Below, piece by piece: positions 16,347 through 24,939 of a stretch of DNA of 64,000 nucleotides. The position numbers and the translations under genes are program-made. The stretch covers positions 1 through 64,000 of the forward strand of contig NZ_FTNC01000013.1 of NCBI RefSeq assembly GCF_900156285.1. Reading direction: 5' to 3'. This DNA is from Halanaerobium kushneri. GTDB taxonomy: Bacteria; Bacillota; Halanaerobiia; Halanaerobiales; Halanaerobiaceae. A model generated the notes under the pieces. The model saw nothing but the letters and a program-made list of their open reading frames with translations. It was not told the origin of the DNA and ran no database searches. Within the stretch, counting starts at the first letter, position 1. Every line of letters starts with the position of its first letter.

Positions 16347-17321
16347 TTATTTATCTAATAAATGACAGGCTGCAAAGTGGCCATCACCATACTCTTTAAA
16401 CTCTGGCTCTTTAACAGGACAGGGTTCAAAAGCTTTAGGACAGCGGGGATGGAATCTACAGCCAGAAGGTGGATCTACTGGGGAAGGTACATCTCCCTCA
16501 AGTACGATTCTATCCTTCTTCTTTTTCGGATCTGCCTCTGGAATTGCAGATAAAAGAGACTGAGTATAAGGATGCATTGGATTTTTAAATAATTCCTTTT
16601 TGTCAGTCAGTTCCACTATTTTACCAAGATACATTACTGCTACTCGATCACTAATGTGTTTTACTACACTTAAATCATGAGCAATAAATAAATAGGTTAA
16701 ACCATATTCTTTCTGTAAATCCTGCAGCAGGTTTACAACCTGAGCCTGAACTGATACATCAAGGGCAGATACAGGTTCATCTGCAATTATTAATTTAGGA
16801 TCAACTGCTAACGCTCTAGCTACACCTATCCGCTGGCGCTGCCCTCCAGAAAATTCGTGAGGATAGCGGTTCATATATTCCTCTCCCAGACCTACATTTT
16901 CCAGAATTTCTTTAACTTTTTCATTTCTTTCCTGCTTATTTTTAGCAAGATTATGGATATCTAAAGGCTCACCTACGATATCTGCAACAGTCATCCTTGG
17001 ATTTAAAGAAGCATAAGGATCCTGAAAAATGATCTGCATGTCACGTCTGATTGCCCGCATTTCTTTTTTATCTAAATCCATAACATTTTTACCATCAAAA
17101 ATAACTTTACCTTCAGTAGCTTCTAAAAGACGAAGAATGGTTCTGCCAGTTGTCGATTTACCACAACCGGATTCTCCAACCAGACCGAGTGTTTCTCCTT
17201 CTTCTACTGCAAAGGAAATATCATCAACAGCTTTTACATGGGCTACTGTTCTTTTAAAAACACCTGCTTTAACTGGGAAGTATTTTTTTAAATTCTTTAC
17301 TTCTAACAAATTCTCAGCCAT
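16347..17321 (-). CDS. Oligopeptide-type ABC importer ATP-binding protein (OppF/DppF family)
   Basis: A 324-residue ATPase: Walker [14 protein letters not shown] (about residues 49-61), Q-loop in [14 protein letters not shown], signature [15 protein letters not shown] (about 153), Walker [15 protein letters not shown], and H-loop AHDLSVV. The C-terminal Opp/Dpp extension with [15 protein letters not shown] is present. Its start overlaps the stop of the upstream ATPase gene by one base (TAATG), so the two are translationally coupled and probably form the heterodimeric motor. Confidence 0.93.
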   Translation of the reverse strand: MAENLLEVKNLKKYFPVKAGVFKRTVAHVKAVDDISFAVEEGETLGLVGESGCGKSTTGRTILRLLEATEGKVIFDGKNVMDLDKKEMRAIRRDMQIIFQDPYASLNPRMTVADIVGEPLDIHNLAKNKQERNEKVKEILENVGLGEEYMNRYPHEFSGGQRQRIGVARALAVDPKLIIADEPVSALDVSVQAQVVNLLQDLQKEYGLTYLFIAHDLSVVKHISDRVAVMYLGKIVELTDKKELFKNPMHPYTQSLLSAIPEADPKKKKDRIVLEGDVPSPVDPPSGCRFHPRCPKAFEPCPVKEPEFKEYGDGHFAACHLLDK

Positions 17322-18361
17322 TAGTCTAAAACACCTCGATCCTCATAAATTCTTTCTCCACGTTCTTTTATTTTTTCTAAGTCTTTATATCTCCAGCAGC
17401 GTACCTTATGTCCTTCAGTTGCATTTTCCAAAGGTGGCTCTACGTCAAAACATTTACCTTCAGCTAAAGGACAGCGAGTATTAAACTTACAGCCTTCCGG
17501 AAAATTAAGAGGTGAAGGTACACTACCTGGAATTGCTTCCAGCCGGTCAACATCTTTATCTAATTTAGGAATTGAGTTCATTAGTCCCCAGGTATAAGGA
17601 TGCTTAGGATCTTCAAATAATGTATCTACATCTGTATATTCTACTACCTTACCAGCATACATTACTGCTACTCTATCCGAAACCTCAGCAATTACTCCTA
17701 AGTCATGAGTAATCATCATAATAGACATACCGTAACTTTCTTTTAGGGAGTTCATTAACTCCAGAATCTGAGCCTGGATAGTTACATCAAGAGCTGTTGT
17801 CGGCTCATCTGCAATTAAAAGCTGTGGATCACAGCTTAAGGCCATCGCAATCATTACCCGCTGCCTCATACCACCTGACAGCTGGTGAGGATATTCGTCT
17901 ACACGCTGTTCGGGCAGAGGAATACCTACTTTCTGAAGCATATCAACAGCCTGACGTCTTGCTTCTTTTCTGTCCACACCTTTATGCAGCATAATTGCTT
18001 CCATAATCTGATCTCCAACAGTATAAACCGGGTTTAAAGAAGTCATCGGTTCCTGGAAGATCATTGAAATATCATTACCACGAATTTTTCGCATTTCTTT
18101 TTCTGATAACTTAGTTAAATCTTTTCCCTGAAAATTAATTTCTCCAGCCTCTATTCTACCCGGAGGAGATTCTACCAGCCTCATAATTGATAATGAGGTA
18201 ACACTTTTACCACAGCCAGACTCACCTACAATACCTAAAGTTTCGCCAGGATAGATCTCATAATCAACACCATCTACCGCCTTAACTACTCCTTCTTCTG
18301 TATAAAAATATGTTTTTAAGTTTTTAACTTCTACTAAAGCTTCTTTACTCAAAAAATTCAC
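17321..18361 (-). CDS. Oligopeptide-type ABC importer ATP-binding protein (OppD/DppD family)
   Basis: A 346-residue ATPase: Walker [14 protein letters not shown] (about residues 44-56), Q-loop in [14 protein letters not shown], signature [16 protein letters not shown] (about 160), Walker [16 protein letters not shown]-loop THDLGV, and C-terminal cysteine-containing Opp extension ([15 protein letters not shown]). It pairs with the next ATPase and the two permeases. The tail after the extension ([17 protein letters not shown]) is slightly long. Confidence 0.93.
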   Translation of the reverse strand: MNFLSKEALVEVKNLKTYFYTEEGVVKAVDGVDYEIYPGETLGIVGESGCGKSVTSLSIMRLVESPPGRIEAGEINFQGKDLTKLSEKEMRKIRGNDISMIFQEPMTSLNPVYTVGDQIMEAIMLHKGVDRKEARRQAVDMLQKVGIPLPEQRVDEYPHQLSGGMRQRVMIAMALSCDPQLLIADEPTTALDVTIQAQILELMNSLKESYGMSIMMITHDLGVIAEVSDRVAVMYAGKVVEYTDVDTLFEDPKHPYTWGLMNSIPKLDKDVDRLEAIPGSVPSPLNFPEGCKFNTRCPLAEGKCFDVEPPLENATEGHKVRCWRYKDLEKIKERGERIYEDRGVLD

Positions 18362-18388
18362 CTACCTTATTAATGGCTAAATTTATAA

Positions 18389-19264
18389 TTAATTAAGTTT
18401 TGGATCTAAAATATCACGGAACGCATCACCAATTAAGTTCCAGGATAAACAGAAAAGTGTGATTGCAACTCCTGGAATAACCAGAGTATACCAGTAATGA
18501 AGTGGGTCACCCTCAACTCCCAAGATCCAGTTACGAGCAAAAGAAATCATCTGACCCCAGTCAGCATAGCCTTCTGGTGCGCCTACCCCTAAAAAGCTTA
18601 AAGTTGAGGCGGTAATAACCATAGAGCCCATTCTCATTGAAGCCTGAATTACAACCGGGAATATTGTATTTAGAATAATATGTCTAAAAATAATTCTAAA
18701 ATCGTTTGCTCCAAGAGCTAAAGCTGCCTGAACAAACTCATCTTCTTTTACTGATAACACCTGCGATCTCATCAATCTGGCGGTACTCATCCAACTAAAG
18801 GTGATTAAAGCAATCATTACATTCGTTATACCCTGTCCTAAAATAGTTACCAGTACTATTGTGGCAATAATAAAAGGGATAGACATGAAGACATCTGTAA
18901 TTCTCATAATGACTTCATCAATCCAACCACCATAATAGGCAGCAATTGTACCAACAATGATCCCGATAGAACTACTAATTCCAACAACAATCAAACCAAT
19001 TCTAAAAGCTGTTCTGGTTCCCCAAACAATTCCATAAAATATATCATATTGTCCTTCTGTAGTACCAAAAATATATTCTTCACTTGGCGGCTGTGGTTGA
19101 ATTGCCCAGCCACCTCTGGGGATTAAATAGGGTTCGTCTGCATCCCGGGGTGGTGCAATCCAGGGTGCAAAAACAGCGACAACAATAAAAAATAAAATAA
19201 TTAAAATACCTAATAATGAGATTTTATTTTGTAATAAACGTTTTAAAACTTCTTGCCATTCCAC
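18389..19264 (-). CDS. Oligopeptide-type ABC importer permease (OppC/DppC family)
   Basis: A 291-residue permease with an N-terminal membrane anchor (residues 17-36), an extracytoplasmic segment of about 50 residues rich in prolines (PPRDADEPYLIPRGGWA), and five further membrane segments. The EAA-type loop is ALALGANDFRIIFRHIILN (about 185-203). The C-terminus GDAFRDILDPKLN is typical for OppC. It lies 8 bp after the OppB-like gene. Confidence 0.92.
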   Translation of the reverse strand: MEWQEVLKRLLQNKISLLGILIILFFIVVAVFAPWIAPPRDADEPYLIPRGGWAIQPQPPSEEYIFGTTEGQYDIFYGIVWGTRTAFRIGLIVVGISSSIGIIVGTIAAYYGGWIDEVIMRITDVFMSIPFIIATIVLVTILGQGITNVMIALITFSWMSTARLMRSQVLSVKEDEFVQAALALGANDFRIIFRHIILNTIFPVVIQASMRMGSMVITASTLSFLGVGAPEGYADWGQMISFARNWILGVEGDPLHYWYTLVIPGVAITLFCLSWNLIGDAFRDILDPKLN

Positions 19265-19272
19265 TTAAACCA

Positions 19273-20307
19273 TCACTCCAATCTAATTCTTGGGTCAATT
19301 ACAGCATAAGAAACATCAACAAAGAGGTTAATCAGGATTAATAAAAATCCAAAATATAAAGCTCCACCCAGTACACCCGGATAATCAAGCTGCTGAGCTG
19401 AATTAGCCATAAACTGTCCTAATCCTCTTATATTAAAAATACTTTCTACAATTACCAGACCACCTGCAAGTCCTAAAACCATCTGTCCTGCTACTGTTAC
19501 AACAGGTATTAGAGCATTTCTAACAGCATGCTTATAAACAACAATATTATCAGCTAAACCTTTAGCTCTTGCAGTTCTAATATAGTCCTTTTTTAATGTT
19601 TCCAGCATATTTGAACGAGTTATTCTTAATATAAAAGCCCACCATAATATAGAAATTGTAATTACCGGGGCAATCATATGTCTAATAGCATCTAAAACTA
19701 TTGAAAAATCAAGGTTTAAGATCCCATCCAGAATATATAGACCGGTATAATTTACAAATTCTGCAGATCTGACAATTTCTGTTGCCCAATTCGAAAGCCT
19801 TCCTGGTGGCAGCCAGCCTAAAACCCCATAGAAAATCATTAACACTAATAATCCAAAAACAAATGATGGAAACGACCATCCAATCACAGCAAAAATTCTA
19901 ATAGTATGGTCAATAATCTTGTTGTGATGAACGGCAGACACAACCCCTAATATAATCCCGCCAAATATAACAGGTATTAAGGATAAAAGTGCTAATTCGA
20001 TTGTTGCAGGAAATCTATCAGCAATCGCCCTAGTTACTGGTGCACCTGCTGATTCTGACCAACCAAAATCACCCTGTGCAACTCCGCTAATCCAACGACC
20101 ATACTGTTCATACCAGGGATCATCAAGTCCATATTTGGTCACCAGCTGATCAATATCCTCTGCTCCTTTTAATTGAGCAGGATCAGTGATATATGTACTC
20201 AACCTCTGGTAAGGTCCCAGCATCATAATCATAGAAAATATTAATAAACTTACTCCTAAGAGGATTACTGGAAGTATCAAAAAACGCCTTATAATATAAG
20301 AAATCAT
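19273..20307 (-). CDS. Oligopeptide-type ABC importer permease (OppB/DppB family)
   Basis: A 344-residue permease with the OppB N-terminus (MISYIIRRFLILPVILLGVS), six membrane segments, and the EAA-loop TARAKGLADNIVVYKHAVRN (about 243-262). The C-terminus VDVSYAVIDPRIRLE matches the family. The extracytoplasmic loop between the third and fourth segments is enlarged. It is separated from the binding-protein gene by a very stable hairpin. Confidence 0.92.
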   Translation of the reverse strand: MISYIIRRFLILPVILLGVSLLIFSMIMMLGPYQRLSTYITDPAQLKGAEDIDQLVTKYGLDDPWYEQYGRWISGVAQGDFGWSESAGAPVTRAIADRFPATIELALLSLIPVIFGGIILGVVSAVHHNKIIDHTIRIFAVIGWSFPSFVFGLLVLMIFYGVLGWLPPGRLSNWATEIVRSAEFVNYTGLYILDGILNLDFSIVLDAIRHMIAPVITISILWWAFILRITRSNMLETLKKDYIRTARAKGLADNIVVYKHAVRNALIPVVTVAGQMVLGLAGGLVIVESIFNIRGLGQFMANSAQQLDYPGVLGGALYFGFLLILINLFVDVSYAVIDPRIRLE

Positions 20308-20353
20308 CCTCTAAATTCATCCTTTCCAACTTTTTTATTATATATACAATAAC

Positions 20354-20385
20354 ATATCTGGGGGGTTAAATATCCCCCCAGATAT
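20354..20385 (-). terminator. Very stable hairpin between the SBP and permease genes
   Basis: ATATCTGGGGGG (20354-20365), 8-nt loop, CCCCCCAGATAT (20374-20385): a perfect 12-bp stem. The flanking minus-strand sequence (GTTATTGTATATATAA) has no real T-tract, so partial termination or mRNA protection is likely. Confidence 0.65.
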
Positions 20386-20413
20386 TTATTGTAATATTTT
20401 TACTGATTCAATA

Positions 20414-22225
20414 TTACTTGTCTAGTGAGTAGAAGTACTGGCCTGGATCTCTAATTGGATCATAGTACCATCCTTCAACCCAGTCTCTCATAACTACCTG
20501 AGCAGATGGCTGATACAGATAGAAATCAAGTGCCTGATCATATGCAATCTGCTGTAATTCTTTATAAATTTCTTCACGTTTTGCTGGATCTGTTGAAGAA
20601 ATACCTTCGTCAATTAGTGGATCAATATTTTCTTTAGCGAAATTAATATAATCCTTACCTTTGAATCCACCATAAGTTCCGTCACTACCTAAGAAAGGTA
20701 CAACGAAGTTGTGAGGATCGGCATAATCAGCACCCCAGGCAATAAAACCTAAAGTAAACTTATTAGCAATTAACTTGTCTAAATAAGTAGCCCACTGAAT
20801 ACCACGAACGTTAACTTTGAACTTAGGATTAATCTGTTCAACATAATATTTCAACATATCAACAGCACTCTTACGCACGTCATTACCTGAGTTATAAAGA
20901 ATTGTGATTTCAAATCCTTTTTCCCATAATTCTCCATCAAAAGCTTTCTTAAAGTGCTCTTCTGCTTTTTCCAGATCTAACTCATAAGTTGGAGAATTTT
21001 CATCATATCCTAATAATGGTTCAGGAATTGGTCCACGTCCCTTCTGACCATCACCATTCAATACATCATTAATGAATGCTTCATAGTTCATTGAATAAAG
21101 GAATCCTTTTCTAACATCAATATCACTAAAGAAGTTAGAAGGAATACCATTACCATCTAATTTACCACTGTGAACATCAGGATTACCCTCTGTTACAATA
21201 TTAAAGTTCATAAGTCCAGCACCCATGTAAATGTTTGGAAGTCCTGTAATAACTTCAACTCCATCCATGTTTTCTACCTGACTCATGTACTGTTTGTCTA
21301 CATAAACGATATCAGCATCTCCACGCTGTAACATTAACTTACGTGTTGACCATTCATCAATCATTCTAATTATAACTTTTTTAATAGGAGCAGGTTCACG
21401 CCAGTAATCATCATTTCTATTTAAGATTACTTCTTCACCATTTACCCATTCTACTAATTCATATGGTCCAGTACCATTCATTTTATCAAACAGTGGATCA
21501 TCTTCTTTAGTTGGGTTGGTATACTCTGCTATTGAATCTGGCTGACCATCCCAGTCTCCCTGTTCAACAGACCATTCTTTGTCAACAATTGCGCCAAGGC
21601 CATTACCCTGAGCAATAATACTTAAGAATGGTGGGAAAGCTTTTGGTAAATGGAATACTACACTATTTCCATCTACTTCAACTGCTTTTTCTAAATAAGC
21701 ATAAACTTCTTCAGACTCAGCTGCTGTTAAATCAGATGGGCTTTTTTCTTCTCCCAGCACTTCAGTAACAACATCTGCTAATGAACCTTTTTGGAATAAT
21801 GGTTCATAAATCATCCAAACAGGGCCACCATCTCTATCCTGAATTAGAGCTCTCAAGAAACTGTATTTAACATCTTCTGGAGTTAAAGGATCACCATTCT
21901 GGAAAGTAACTCCTTCTCTAATAGGAAACTCATAAACGGTACCATTTTCTCTAATTAAACCATTTTCTTCTGTTGGTACCTCTGTTGCAAGATGAGGCAT
22001 GAAATCTGTAATATCTCCCTCATTAAATTTAATTAAATTTTCATATACATTATCAATAATCTCTGCACTTGCAGAATCATACTGAAAATGAGGATCTAAA
22101 CTATCAATTGTTCCCATATTAACTTCAACAAATGTATCAGGGTTTGTAACTTCCTGAGCTCCTACTACGGAAAATACTGAAACTACTAATAATAAAGTTA
22201 AAAATACTACTAATTTTTTTTGCAT
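20414..22225 (-). CDS. Oligopeptide-type ABC importer substrate-binding protein (SBP family 5)
   Basis: A 603-residue secreted binding protein. Residues 1-23 form a signal peptide (LVVFLTLLLVVSVFSVVGA, then QEVTNP) with no lipobox. The family 5 signature region is DSASAEIIDNVYENLIKF (about 46-63), with further conserved parts such as VTFQNGDPLTPEDVKYSF and LNRNDDYWREPAPIKKV. The ligand could be peptides or oligosaccharides, since both are carried by this family. GGAGGG sits 10 nt before the ATG. It is the first gene of the operon, with its own promoter. Confidence 0.92.
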   Translation of the reverse strand: MQKKLVVFLTLLLVVSVFSVVGAQEVTNPDTFVEVNMGTIDSLDPHFQYDSASAEIIDNVYENLIKFNEGDITDFMPHLATEVPTEENGLIRENGTVYEFPIREGVTFQNGDPLTPEDVKYSFLRALIQDRDGGPVWMIYEPLFQKGSLADVVTEVLGEEKSPSDLTAAESEEVYAYLEKAVEVDGNSVVFHLPKAFPPFLSIIAQGNGLGAIVDKEWSVEQGDWDGQPDSIAEYTNPTKEDDPLFDKMNGTGPYELVEWVNGEEVILNRNDDYWREPAPIKKVIIRMIDEWSTRKLMLQRGDADIVYVDKQYMSQVENMDGVEVITGLPNIYMGAGLMNFNIVTEGNPDVHSGKLDGNGIPSNFFSDIDVRKGFLYSMNYEAFINDVLNGDGQKGRGPIPEPLLGYDENSPTYELDLEKAEEHFKKAFDGELWEKGFEITILYNSGNDVRKSAVDMLKYYVEQINPKFKVNVRGIQWATYLDKLIANKFTLGFIAWGADYADPHNFVVPFLGSDGTYGGFKGKDYINFAKENIDPLIDEGISSTDPAKREEIYKELQQIAYDQALDFYLYQPSAQVVMRDWVEGWYYDPIRDPGQYFYSLDK

Positions 22226-22382
22226 ACTCGAAATTCCCTCCTAATATTTTTAAATTATCTATACTCTCTTATCTCTAATCTCTTCTCTTTTTAAATTTAC
22301 ACCCCCTTATCAGATGTGTCTGTTGTTTTAAAAAGAAAAACTAAACTTAATAATTTAAAACTTAAATTTTTTACTAACTTAA

Positions 22383-22411
22383 ATTATATAATTATTTACT
22401 GAAAAAATCAA
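22383..22411 (-). promoter_or_regulatory. Sigma-A promoter of the oligopeptide importer operon
   Basis: On the minus strand TTGATT (22406-22411), 17-nt spacer, TATAAT (22383-22388). The 150-nt untranslated leader that follows is purine-rich and has only a weak hairpin (ACAC...GTGT). Confidence 0.75.
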
Positions 22412-22473
22412 GTTGTATCCAACTATATATAATTTTCATACAAAATAAGACAATAATTTCTATTTATGATATA

Positions 22474-23085
22474 TTATTCAGAAAAATTAGCCAAAAGCAG
22501 ATCGAAAGTAGATAAACTGTATATTTTAAGGTTGTTTTTACTATAGTAATCTTTTGTTGAGATAACTCTTCTCACAAAACTATCTGTTTCTGCAAATGGA
22601 AGTTCTTCTTTTAGATCAGCATTCCAGCCGTTATTGATCCATTTTTGAACATTTCTTTCGCCCGCATTATAAGCAGCAATAGTTTTAATAAGATTTTGGT
22701 CAAATTTCTGATAAAGATAGCTAAAATACCAGCTGCCAAATTTAATATTCAAATCTGGATTGTCTAAATCTTTTAAACTAAAATTTTTATAACCCAGCTC
22801 TTTTGCAACCCAGTTTGCTGTAGCTGGCATCAGCTGCATCAGGCCAACTGCTCCTTTAGGAGAAATTGAATACTTATTAAATCTGCTTTCAACATAAATT
22901 ATAGCTGCTAGTAGTTCAGGTTCAAGAGAAAATTCTTTAGAATATTTATCAATCTGCTTTTTATATTTAACCGGTTCTAAGTTTCTCCTGATAGTCCAGA
23001 AATCAAAATTGCTATTTATGGTGATCAACAATATAATTGATAAAAGAAGAAAAATAATTCCTTTAATTAAGTATTTTCTCACCAA
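22474..23085 (-). CDS. Membrane-anchored soluble lytic transglycosylase (SLT, GH23 type)
   Basis: A 203-residue peptidoglycan-cleaving enzyme. There is one N-terminal membrane anchor (residues 7-25). The catalytic domain has AAIIYVESRFN with the catalytic Glu (about residue 68), SPKGAVGLMQLMPATA (about 79-94) and IAAYNAGERNVQKW (about 136-149), which are the three SLT motifs. The start is a TTG at 23085 (MVRKYL) with GGAGG 10 nt upstream. It sits 21 bp after the coaE-mgsA gene; a small SLT gene next to polA-mutM-coaE is a familiar arrangement in Firmicutes. Confidence 0.92.
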   Translation of the reverse strand: MVRKYLIKGIIFLLLSIILLITINSNFDFWTIRRNLEPVKYKKQIDKYSKEFSLEPELLAAIIYVESRFNKYSISPKGAVGLMQLMPATANWVAKELGYKNFSLKDLDNPDLNIKFGSWYFSYLYQKFDQNLIKTIAAYNAGERNVQKWINNGWNADLKEELPFAETDSFVRRVISTKDYYSKNNLKIYSLSTFDLLLANFSE

Positions 23086-23106
23086 CTTAATTTATCCTCC
23101 CTTTAG

Positions 23107-24087
23107 TTAAGCCCTATTTTTTTCAGCCAGAGAGTGAATAATCATTTCTGCAGTCGCCAGATTAGTAGCCAGTGGGATCTCATGTACATCACAGAGTCTC
23201 AAAAGAGCACTTACATCGGGCTCATGTGGCTGAGCTGTCAGAGGATCCCGCAAGAAAATCACTCCATCCAGACGATCTTTAGCAATTTCAGCTCCAATCA
23301 TCTGATCACCACCGATTGGGCCAGAGGCCATTCGTTCTACATCCAATCCGGTCTCATCAATTAAACGCTGACCTGTAGTACCGGTAGCAATTAAACGCAT
23401 TTTTGCCAGAACCTCTCTGTGTTTTTTCGCAAAGCTAATCATATCTTCTTTTTTTTCATCATGAGCTATCAAGGCAATTCTAATCAATTTATCATCTACT
23501 CCCTTCAATACTTTCTCCCAGTTTAAGTCCAGTTTTGTTTTTAAATCTTCTATTGTTGAATTATTTTCAACTACTTTATCAGCCCTTTTCCTCTTTTCTG
23601 ACAGCGGCATTTGAGAATTTATTCTTTTCAGTGCTTCTTTTCGAGTAAAATCATTTCTCTTTTTTAATCTATTTATCTGCTGTTCTTCTGAACTGGCAAT
23701 GACCCAGATCTGATCACAGAAACGATCAAGTCCTGTTTCATAAAGTAATGGTGCCATAAAAACAACTATTTCGTCATCTTCTAGATACTGATGTGCCTGT
23801 TCTTTCATTTCATAAATTATCAGGGGGTGGAGAATAGATTCTAATTTTTTTCTCTTAACTGGATCAGAAAAAACTATTTCTCCCAGTCTTTCTCGATCAA
23901 ACTCTCCATCCGCTTTTAATATTTGATCACCAAATTCCTCTACAACCAGCTGCCATCCTTTTTCTCCCTGACGACTAATCTTATGGGAAATCTGATCTGC
24001 ATCAATAATTCTGGCCCCTTTTTGGGCAAGATATTCTGCTGCTGTAGATTTACCAGTAGCAATTCCACCTGTTAAACCAATAATCAT
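23107..24087 (-). CDS. coaE: Fusion of dephospho-CoA kinase (CoaE) and methylglyoxal synthase (MgsA)
   Basis: One uninterrupted 326-residue frame with two complete enzyme domains. Residues 1-196 are dephospho-CoA kinase, the last step of CoA synthesis: P-loop [12 protein letters not shown] (4-15), DADQISH (about 29-35), [19 protein letters not shown], and the R-rich LID ([17 protein letters not shown]). Residues about 200-326 are methylglyoxal synthase, which turns dihydroxyacetone phosphate into methylglyoxal: [22 protein letters not shown] (phosphate site), [12 protein letters not shown] with the catalytic Asp, and [19 protein letters not shown] with the catalytic His. Both look active, and both match the full length of the stand-alone enzymes. 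The linker is only a few residues. AAAGGGG lies before the ATG at 24087. It lies in the polA-mutM-coaE-SLT cluster. Confidence 0.92.
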   Translation of the reverse strand: MIIGLTGGIATGKSTAAEYLAQKGARIIDADQISHKISRQGEKGWQLVVEEFGDQILKADGEFDRERLGEIVFSDPVKRKKLESILHPLIIYEMKEQAHQYLEDDEIVVFMAPLLYETGLDRFCDQIWVIASSEEQQINRLKKRNDFTRKEALKRINSQMPLSEKRKRADKVVENNSTIEDLKTKLDLNWEKVLKGVDDKLIRIALIAHDEKKEDMISFAKKHREVLAKMRLIATGTTGQRLIDETGLDVERMASGPIGGDQMIGAEIAKDRLDGVIFLRDPLTAQPHEPDVSALLRLCDVHEIPLATNLATAEMIIHSLAEKNRA

Positions 24088-24108
24088 AATAATCCCCTTT
24101 CTCTATCT

Positions 24109-24939
24109 CTATTTTTGACATTGAGGACAAAAATAAGTTGAACGCCCACTAACCTTTATCTTCTCGATAGTAGTACCACAGCTGTAGCATTCCTCTCCCT
24201 GACGCTGATGGACCTGCAGCTCTTCCTGAAAGGAACCTTTTTCACCAAAGGCATTAACATAATCACTAAAAGAAGTACCTCCATAAATTATTCCTTTCTG
24301 AAGAACATCCCGCATATTATAATAAATCTTTTCCTTTTCAGAATCATTTAAGGTATCAGCTGTTCTATCAGGTTTTATTCCTGCTCTAAAAAGTATTTCA
24401 TCGGCATAAATATTACCAATTCCAGCAACAAAATGCTGATTTAAAAGCAGTGATTTAATGATTGCTCTCCGACCTACAAATAATTTCTTGAAACCTTCCA
24501 GATTCAGACTATCACTCAGAGGCTCAGGTCCCAATTCTGCCAACCCTCCTGCCTGTTCAGGGTGGTTTTTATCTATTAAATAAACCCGACCGAATTTACG
24601 GATATTGTTAAACCTGATTTCCTGTCCATCATTAAGACTAAAAATTACATGAGTGTGTTTATCTCTAAATTCTTTAACCTCTTTAACCAGAAGTTTACCT
24701 GTCATCCTGAGGTGAATTATCATATTTTGATCACTGTTTAATTCAAAAATAATATATTTACCTCTACGATTAACAGCTTCAATTTTGGAACCAATTAATT
24801 TTTCTTTAAAAGCAGAAATATTTTCTTCCGGATAGGCAATCATATTCTTTTCTCTAATTTCTACTCCAGTAACTACTTTATCTTCTACCAGAGGTCTTAA
24901 ACCCTTAACCACTGTTTCAACTTCTGGAAGTTCAGGCAT
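24109..24939 (-). CDS. mutM: Formamidopyrimidine-DNA glycosylase (Fpg/MutM)
   Basis: A 276-residue base-excision repair enzyme that removes 8-oxoguanine and formamidopyrimidines and cuts the abasic site. The mature N-terminus PELPEVETV (Pro2 nucleophile, Glu3) is intact. The helix-two-turn-helix region LLNQHFVAGIGNIYADEILF (about 166-185) and the C-terminal zinc finger (CYSCG...CPQCQK) with four cysteines are present. The gene overlaps the end of polA by 8 bp, so it is cotranscribed with it. Confidence 0.95.
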   Translation of the reverse strand: MPELPEVETVVKGLRPLVEDKVVTGVEIREKNMIAYPEENISAFKEKLIGSKIEAVNRRGKYIIFELNSDQNMIIHLRMTGKLLVKEVKEFRDKHTHVIFSLNDGQEIRFNNIRKFGRVYLIDKNHPEQAGGLAELGPEPLSDSLNLEGFKKLFVGRRAIIKSLLLNQHFVAGIGNIYADEILFRAGIKPDRTADTLNDSEKEKIYYNMRDVLQKGIIYGGTSFSDYVNAFGEKGSFQEELQVHQRQGEECYSCGTTIEKIKVSGRSTYFCPQCQK

